Below the pieces are notes generated by a model. The model did no database searches. It was not told where the DNA came from and saw only the letters and a list, made by a program, of their open reading frames with translations. Shown piece by piece: positions 5,988 through 10,378 of a stretch of 10,378 nt of DNA. Position 1 is the first letter of the stretch, and each line of letters opens with the position of its first letter. The stretch is from Bacteroidales bacterium. Lineage in GTDB: Bacteria; Bacteroidota; Bacteroidia; Bacteroidales; Paludibacteraceae. The stretch is from the NCBI GenBank assembly GCA_900771035.1, contig CAAGML010000064.1:1-10378 (forward strand), read 5' to 3'. Made by a program: the position numbers and the translations under genes.

Positions 5988-8903
5988 ATGAAAACTTCTG
6001 CCGAACATATTGAAAATGACAGTTGTCGCCTGCTGTTTTTGGTGATGGCATTGCTGATGATATGCGTGAATATGAATGGCGAGAAGGTGAAATTCGTGCG
6101 TTGCGAAGGTGGTCCGGGGTGGTATTCATGGAACGGCAAAGCGTTTTACTCTGACGGTGGTGTGACTTGGGATTCCCTTGGTATGCACTCACGCAACACC
6201 TGCATGACATGGAAAGGGTTCAAGGTCGGTGTTGACGGACATGTCGTTGGCGACATCGCCCCTCTCGGGGTGGCATTGCACGAACTCGAAAAGACATCAC
6301 TGTGCCACACAGGACAGGATTTTGTCGGCGAGGAGTTCTCAACCGCATTGCGCGAGCAGAGTTTCAATATTGACATTCCCGGTGTAATGGCAGGAAGCGA
6401 GGCGACTGTCCGTGTACGCATGGTTCAGACAGGACTCTCGTCAACGACTGCCGCAATAAGTGTCAACGATATGAGTGTCGGTACGTTGATTGTCTCGGCG
6501 CCTGTCGGCGATTGCGGAAAAGCATCTACCGACAGTTACAAATTCAAGGTCACAGGCGGGAAAGAGAGCGTGAAAGTGACCATAAAGTACAATGGCAGTT
6601 CCTCCAACGCATACCTTGACTGGATTGAGATTAACTACAAAGACACACGGAGTCAGGCTATTCCGGTGAACGTCAAATCCGCCATTGCAGGTGGCGAGAA
6701 CGACAATGAAAAGAAAAACGGACGGGAGATTGGGCGTTTGCACGAAATGGGAAATGCCGAATATCTTGTGATTACTGACGAGGAGTTTGTCAGTGAGGCC
6801 GAACGGCTGGCCGCGCTTCATCAATTCTATGACGGCATGAGTTATGCCGTAGTGACGCAAAAGGAGATATTTTACGAATATTCCGACGGCACACCGTCGC
6901 TTGAGGCATACCGCACGTTCATTGCACAGATGGCGGAAAGCGGGACTAAATATGTGCTCCTCTTTGGTGACGGCTGCTTCGACAACAGGGGGCTGTTGCG
7001 TGAACAGAACCCTGGAAACATCTGGCGGTTACTGACTTACCAAAGCAGCGACTCTTATACGGAAAGTGGTTCGTATTGCACTGACGACTGGTTCGGCTTG
7101 GCAAGCCATGGAACTTTTGACCTGAAAAGCGACACCCTCAAAGTTGCCGTCGGGCGAATTAACGCCTACACGTTGCGTCAGGCGACGGAGTACGTTGACA
7201 AGGTCGCTATATACATGGCAAACGACGACCTCGGTGAATGGAAAAACAGGGCGGTGATAGTGGCTGACGACGGCGACAACAACATACACGTCAAAGGTGC
7301 CGACCAGGTGGCTGAAATGACTGAGACTCTATACCCTGCACTGCTTCTGAGAAAACTCTATATGGACTCTTACAAACAAGAGACCACGACACAGGGAGAA
7401 TCTTACCCCCTGATGAAAAAAGAGTTGGACGACTACATCAGAGACGGGGCTTTGCTCATTGATTATGTAGGTCACGGGGGATATGCCAACCTGTCTAACG
7501 AGCAGATAATCAGTTACACAGATATGGTTGAGATGGAGAACAAGCGACTGCCTTTGTGGATGACCGGAACCTGCAACTTCTCACGTTTTGACGACACGAA
7601 AGACTCTGGTGGCGAAATAATGTCCCTCAATCCTAAAGGGGGTGCAATCGCTATGATTTCAACCACGAGGACTGTCTATTCAGGTCTGAACGAGGCACTT
7701 ATGACTGAGGTCACACGCCATCTTCTGCAACCTGGCGTGACCGTAGGCGAGGCGTTGAGACGGGGAAAGAACGCAAGAGCCAAAATCAATGACTCCAACA
7801 GACTATGTTTTGCCCTCCTCGGCGACCCCGCGTTGAGACTCAACTGGGCGTGGGACAGAAACGTAACTTGTGCTTTCGACCGTGATACTGCAGGTGCGAT
7901 GGACGTAGTGAGAATCGACGGTCAGGTGCGTGCGGATGATGTGACTGACGAGGATTTTAACGGATTTGTCCACGTTACTGTGTTCGATAAAGAGGAGACT
8001 GTCAAGACGTTAAGCAACGACAACCCTGACACCGAACCGTTTGAATATAAATACAGGATAAATCCTATTTTCAAGGGTAAGGCGATGGTCACTGAGGGAC
8101 GTTTCAGCCTTCATTTCGTTGTGCCGAAAGACATCAGGTACAATTTCGGCAATGCCAGGGTGGTGATGTATGCCTGGGACGAAGAACGTGGAATAGAGGG
8201 CAACGGCAACGACGAGCGGTTGGTGATTGGCGGTGAATCGTCTGTCGTCGTTAATGATACCATGGGACCTGACGTAATGTTGTCGTTCAACATATCCGAC
8301 GTGAGAGACGAGTATGAGGTTGGGGAAAACTCGGTGATGATTGTGCGGCTGTATGACGAATACGGGATAAACACCTGTGGAAGTGGCATTGGGCATGACA
8401 TCATGATGTGGCTTGACGGTGGCGAAGGTGTTGTGCTGAACAACTATTACGAGGCTGTCATGGGGTCATACAGGCAGGGAACAGTGGAATATCGTCTCGA
8501 AGGTGTCAGCGAGGGGTGGCACGATGTACGGTTTCGCTGTTGGGATTTGATGAACAACTCAGCGACTGCGCAATGCCGTATTCACGTGACCGAAGGAAAG
8601 GAAAAAAGCATAGAAAACGTGGAAATCGTGCCAAATCCAGCGGTTTCTTACACCGATATTGTGGTGACGGGGGATGCTCCTGGTGTTGAAAACGACATTT
8701 CAGTTGAGATTTTCGATATCTGCGGACGCAAAGTTTGGTCGTGGCACGAAAACAATTTAGTGTATAATGTGGGAGATAAAGTAGTGATTAAATGGGATTT
8801 GAGTGGCGCGACAGCGGCAGGGGTTTATTTTGCCAGAATAAGGTTGGGAAAAAGTTCAGTAAAAACAGCGAAAATCCTTGTCTGTGGAGGAATTTTTTTG
8901 TAA
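5988..8903 (+). CDS. porU: Type IX secretion system sortase PorU (C25 gingipain-like), short N-terminus
   Basis: A 971-residue surface protein. PorU cleaves the C-terminal domain of T9SS cargo and attaches the cargo to surface glycolipid, working with PorV, PorQ and PorZ. A signal peptide occupies about 1-30 (hydrophobic core LLFLVMALLMICV, 15-27). The pre-catalytic region holds FVGEEFS. The C25 fold starts near 258 (EYLVITDEEF), with FGDG (326-329), the catalytic His in YVGHGG (His496) and the catalytic Cys in TGTCNFSRFD (Cys529), followed by GGAIAMISTTRTVYSG. Immunoglobulin-like strands follow, and a type A T9SS C-terminal domain begins near 874 (VPNP, then GVYFARI and TAKILV); PorU is known to keep its own. 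Length is below the roughly 1,150 residues of Porphyromonas PorU, and the missing part is N-terminal. Start 5988 is chosen because the promoter overlaps the earlier in-frame ATG. porV follows after 82 bases. Confidence 0.92.
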   Translation: MKTSAEHIENDSCRLLFLVMALLMICVNMNGEKVKFVRCEGGPGWYSWNGKAFYSDGGVTWDSLGMHSRNTCMTWKGFKVGVDGHVVGDIAPLGVALHELEKTSLCHTGQDFVGEEFSTALREQSFNIDIPGVMAGSEATVRVRMVQTGLSSTTAAISVNDMSVGTLIVSAPVGDCGKASTDSYKFKVTGGKESVKVTIKYNGSSSNAYLDWIEINYKDTRSQAIPVNVKSAIAGGENDNEKKNGREIGRLHEMGNAEYLVITDEEFVSEAERLAALHQFYDGMSYAVVTQKEIFYEYSDGTPSLEAYRTFIAQMAESGTKYVLLFGDGCFDNRGLLREQNPGNIWRLLTYQSSDSYTESGSYCTDDWFGLASHGTFDLKSDTLKVAVGRINAYTLRQATEYVDKVAIYMANDDLGEWKNRAVIVADDGDNNIHVKGADQVAEMTETLYPALLLRKLYMDSYKQETTTQGESYPLMKKELDDYIRDGALLIDYVGHGGYANLSNEQIISYTDMVEMENKRLPLWMTGTCNFSRFDDTKDSGGEIMSLNPKGGAIAMISTTRTVYSGLNEALMTEVTRHLLQPGVTVGEALRRGKNARAKINDSNRLCFALLGDPALRLNWAWDRNVTCAFDRDTAGAMDVVRIDGQVRADDVTDEDFNGFVHVTVFDKEETVKTLSNDNPDTEPFEYKYRINPIFKGKAMVTEGRFSLHFVVPKDIRYNFGNARVVMYAWDEERGIEGNGNDERLVIGGESSVVVNDTMGPDVMLSFNISDVRDEYEVGENSVMIVRLYDEYGINTCGSGIGHDIMMWLDGGEGVVLNNYYEAVMGSYRQGTVEYRLEGVSEGWHDVRFRCWDLMNNSATAQCRIHVTEGKEKSIENVEIVPNPAVSYTDIVVTGDAPGVENDISVEIFDICGRKVWSWHENNLVYNVGDKVVIKWDLSGATAAGVYFARIRLGKSSVKTAKILVCGGIFL

Positions 8904-8908
8904 CTTTG
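8877..8908 (+). promoter_or_regulatory. porV promoter overlapping the porU stop codon
   Basis: CTTG (8877-8880), 20 bases, TAACTTTG (8901-8908) fits the Bacteroidota promoter. The TAA of the -7 box is also the porU stop codon, and the spacer encodes the last six residues of PorU. It gives porV its own transcript with a leader of about 70 bases, consistent with stronger expression of porV than porU, which its biased codon use also suggests. Confidence 0.7.
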
Positions 8909-8932
8909 CAACCTGTAAGATGTCTCAATGAT

Positions 8933-8968
8933 GACGGTGTACGCTCCGTCTCTTATATCCGAATATAA
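8933..8968 (+). promoter_or_regulatory. Two small hairpins in the porV leader
   Basis: GACGG (8933-8937) pairs with CCGTC (8946-8950), and TTATAT (8953-8958) pairs with ATATAA (8963-8968) around CCGA. They lie between the promoter and the start codon and leave the last 17 bases before the ATG unpaired. They may stabilise the mRNA; no known riboswitch was recognised. Confidence 0.35.
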
Positions 8969-8985
8969 CATTTGATTTGACAATA

Positions 8986-10227
8986 ATGAAAAAGTTTTTT
9001 TTGACAATTATCGCATTAGCGATGGTAACGGCTGCAACGGCTGACAAAGGCGAGGTGGCAAGTGGGAAAATTCCTGAAGGTTACAACAACCCTATCCTGA
9101 CAGCTGTGCCAGGTATGTCTATCGGTCCTGATGCTGCCGCTGGCGGTCTGGCTGATATGGGTGTCGCCACTTCGGCTGACATCAACTCTCAGTTCTGGAA
9201 CTCTTCCAAATATGCGCAAATGAAGAGTCAGGGCGGTTTCACTTTCAACTACTCTCCTTGGTTGACCAACCTCGTTAAGGATGTCCATCTGCTCTCTGTC
9301 GCAGGCTACTACAACATCAGCCCTATGGCTGGTGCGGTTTCTGCCTCTTTGAGATACTTTACGATGGGTGATGTCACAGTCCGTGAGTCTCTTGACGATA
9401 TCGGCTACAGCGTTACCCCTAACGAGGTTACCTTCGACCTCGGTTACTCCAGAATGTTGTCCGAGCACTTCTCCATGGGTGTCGTTCTCCGCATGGTATA
9501 TTCTGACCTCTCCGCCAAGAATGACGAAAACTACACTGCCGGTTACGCTTTCGCATCTGACATCAACGGTTATCTGAATTTGCCTATCGACACTAAACGT
9601 GGCACTGACTACTTCCGTTTCGGCTTCAACATTCAGAACCTTGGCACCAAGATTTCTTACGATGACGGCAACACAAAGAACTTCCTCCCTTTGACTCTCC
9701 GTCTCGGTTTCGCTTATCAGGTTGCTTTCAACAAGTACCACCGCATGTCTTTCAACGCTGAGGCATATCGTTATATGGTGCCTTCCAGCAAATCACGTTA
9801 TACAGAAAACTACGATCCTGAAGACGAGACCACTTGGGGTATGAACCAGAATCAGTACAACGACATCTCCGTAATGCAGGGTCTCGGTTACTCTTGGGGT
9901 GACGCCCCTTACGGCTTCAAAGAGGAGATGGCAGAATTCAACTTTCAGCTTGGTACAGAATATGCTTACAATGAGCAATTCTTCGCTCGTTTCGGTTATC
10001 ACAACGAGGCTAAGTACAAAGGTAACCGTAAGTACTTCACTCTCGGTGCAGGTTTCCAGCTCTCAGGCTTCAAACTTGATGTCTCTTATTGCTGCGCTCT
10101 GAGTCAGAACAACCCTTTGAACAACACACTGAAGTTCTCTCTTGGCTTTGATGTTGAGGGATTGAAGCAATTGGCTGACCGTGGCTCTGAGAAGAGGGCT
10201 GCCGAGGCTGCTGACGACGCTTGGTGA
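8986..10227 (+). CDS. porV: Type IX secretion system outer-membrane protein PorV (LptO)
   Basis: A 413-residue FadL-like outer-membrane beta barrel. In the T9SS, PorV takes cargo from the SprA translocon by binding its C-terminal domain and carries it to the PorU sortase complex. A clean signal peptide (MKKFFLTIIALAMVTAATA, cleavage likely after Ala19) is followed by the family hallmark NPILTAVPGMSIGPDAAAGG (35-54) and GVATSADINSQFWNSSKYA (59-77). The rest consists of alternating amphipathic strands with aromatic ends, and the closing strand is followed by a charged tail (EKRAAEAADDAW). ATG 8986 is preferred over an in-frame TTG nine bases earlier because it starts the signal peptide directly. 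Codons are strongly biased (GGT, TCT, CCT, AAC, CGT), fitting an abundant protein. It follows porU as in Porphyromonas and ends before a strong terminator. Confidence 0.95.
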   Translation: MKKFFLTIIALAMVTAATADKGEVASGKIPEGYNNPILTAVPGMSIGPDAAAGGLADMGVATSADINSQFWNSSKYAQMKSQGGFTFNYSPWLTNLVKDVHLLSVAGYYNISPMAGAVSASLRYFTMGDVTVRESLDDIGYSVTPNEVTFDLGYSRMLSEHFSMGVVLRMVYSDLSAKNDENYTAGYAFASDINGYLNLPIDTKRGTDYFRFGFNIQNLGTKISYDDGNTKNFLPLTLRLGFAYQVAFNKYHRMSFNAEAYRYMVPSSKSRYTENYDPEDETTWGMNQNQYNDISVMQGLGYSWGDAPYGFKEEMAEFNFQLGTEYAYNEQFFARFGYHNEAKYKGNRKYFTLGAGFQLSGFKLDVSYCCALSQNNPLNNTLKFSLGFDVEGLKQLADRGSEKRAAEAADDAW

Positions 10228-10271
10228 TTTTCGCCATGCCTCAGGTTGACATATTGTGATGATGAAATATT

Positions 10272-10297
10272 GGGGGCATCGTTGATGCCCTCTTTTT
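10272..10297 (+). terminator. Intrinsic terminator after porV
   Basis: GGGCATC (10274-10280) pairs with GATGCCC (10284-10290) around GTT; the stem extends by a G-T and a G-C pair to 10272-10292 and is followed by TTTTT (10293-10297). It lies 44 bases after the porV stop and should end both porU and porV transcripts. The remaining 81 bases to the window edge show no gene. Confidence 0.88.
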
Positions 10298-10378
10298 GTT
10301 AAAGGTGAGTTCTATAAATTCATTTTGAGTGTTTTTGAAGTTTGTTTTGAGCAGATTGCTGTGCGGAAGGAGGGAGCA

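Noticed and set aside
5742..6008. 88-residue minus-strand frame across the groEL-porU gap
   Set aside because: It covers the terminator arm, hairpins and the porU promoter; such frames are a known artefact of structured intergenic repeats.
8977..8985. TTG at 8977 as the porV start
   Set aside because: It adds only three residues before the MKKFF signal peptide start; the ATG at 8986 is the natural choice.
9016..9741. 241-residue minus-strand open frame opposite porV
   Set aside because: It is a shadow of the strongly codon-biased porV gene; its translation has no recognisable domain and no promoter was seen for it.
10298..10378. Start of a further gene after porV
   Set aside because: The last 81 bases contain no usable start with an open frame; only short TTTTGAG-like repeats are seen.

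Overview
The window looks like Bacteroidota chromosome, most likely order Bacteroidales (Prevotella-like). It carries an adjacent porU-porV pair of the type IX secretion system (T9SS), which is restricted to that phylum. It has several copies of the Bacteroidota -7 promoter motif TAnnTTTG (the 10-mer GTAACTTTGC occurs four times), and its gene starts lack a clear Shine-Dalgarno sequence. No mobile element, CRISPR array, tRNA or rRNA was seen. All supported genes are on the + strand.

Layout. Positions 1-228 hold the C-terminal end of an unidentified protein. Positions 229-499 are non-coding and contain nested inverted repeats plus a good minus-strand promoter match. Positions 500-3425 hold three closely packed genes: a plasmid pRiA4b ORF-3 family protein, an NAD-dependent sugar epimerase/dehydratase (extended SDR), and a polytopic polyprenyl-phosphate glycosyl-1-phosphate transferase (MraY/WecA/WbpL superfamily). 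The last two overlap by 4 bases (ATGA). They look like the nucleotide-sugar and initiating-transferase steps of surface polysaccharide synthesis. Positions 3426-3733 are intergenic, with a hairpin, a possible 58-residue membrane mini-protein and a sigma-54-like promoter candidate. Positions 3734-5661 are groES-groEL, closed by an elaborate double inverted repeat with a T7 run. Positions 5755-5987 are a dense non-coding stretch: a structured, repeat-like segment, a 20-base-phased direct repeat, and a near-perfect promoter for porU. Positions 5988-10227 are porU (C25 gingipain-like sortase) and porV (outer-membrane shuttle), each with its own promoter, followed by a clear intrinsic terminator.

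How the genes work together. PorU and PorV belong to the outer-membrane attachment complex of the T9SS. PorV binds secreted proteins through their C-terminal domain (CTD), and PorU removes the CTD and joins the cargo to a lipid-linked surface polysaccharide (A-LPS in Porphyromonas). The upstream sugar genes could feed a surface glycan of this general type, but that functional link is inference.

Nothing here is clearly a new biological system. The points most worth a second look are the apparently N-terminally shortened PorU, the non-coding region between groEL and porU, the hairpin with a promoter motif in its loop, the structured leader before the pRiA4b gene, and the possible mini-protein at 3464-3640.
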